This document shows, piece after piece, positions 5,304-5,333 of a stretch of 5,333 nucleotides of DNA (the first letter of the stretch is position 1; the number at the start of each line of letters is the position of its first letter). Both the position numbers and the translations under genes were made by a program. The notes beneath the pieces were generated by a model. It was given only the letters and a program-made list of their open reading frames with translations. It was not told the origin of the DNA and searched no databases. The stretch spans positions 1 through 5,333 of the forward strand of contig CAMGSV010000171.1 in the NCBI GenBank assembly GCA_946061495.1, written 5' to 3'. This DNA comes from an uncultured Spirochaetales bacterium (GTDB lineage: Bacteria; Spirochaetota; Spirochaetia; Treponematales; Treponemataceae).

Positions 5304-5333
5304 AGGTCAGTAGCTCCAATGGTAGAGCGTCGG
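5304..5333 (+). tRNA. tRNA, 5' part only, probably tRNA-Trp (cut by window edge)
   Basis: AGGTCAG (acceptor strand), TA, GCTC-CAATGGTA-GAGC (D arm with conserved GG) and the first bases of the anticodon stem (TCGG) are visible before the window ends. The anticodon is not included. Trp is inferred because the 5' A-G-G and D-loop resemble bacterial tRNA-Trp and because tRNA-Trp normally sits between rpmG and secE. Confidence 0.75.

Overview
The window looks like a piece of a spirochaete chromosome, most likely a host-associated Treponema. This is an inference from three things: a small lipoprotein with a spirochaete-style lipobox (F-V-G-C), the order tRNA-Thr / rpmG / tRNA-Trp that precedes secE-nusG in treponemes as I recall it, and the general protein style. 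Base composition is mixed. The UPF0210 gene is clearly GC-rich, while the ATPase promoter region and the lipoprotein/regulator intergenic region are AT-rich.

Layout, left to right. (1) The 3' end of an EamA-type membrane transporter gene (+ strand) enters from the left edge and stops at 514. (2) A convergent minus-strand gene (535-1731) encodes an AAA_14-type ATPase with a C-terminal nuclease-like domain. Its AT-rich promoter carries two inverted repeats placed like operators. (3) A minus-strand pair follows: a full-length UPF0210/PFL-family protein (2383-3744) and, 51 bases downstream, a DUF6194-family protein (1855-2331, start reassigned on its ribosome binding site). (4) A minus-strand lipoprotein gene (3933-4349) with a textbook terminator is transcribed divergently from a small XRE-family repressor gene (4471-4818). 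The region between them holds a perfect 17-bp inverted repeat, each arm of which contains its own palindrome, sitting over the lipoprotein promoter. (5) A strong sigma-70 promoter drives tRNA-Thr(GGT), then rpmG (ribosomal protein L33), a hairpin, and the start of a tRNA, probably tRNA-Trp, cut by the right edge.

The genes form several independent units rather than one pathway. The best candidate for a small self-contained regulatory system is the repressor/lipoprotein pair with its double operator. The second is the ATPase gene with its operator-like promoter. I see no mobile element, CRISPR array, phage gene or clear new multi-gene system. The right end is housekeeping (translation) sequence.
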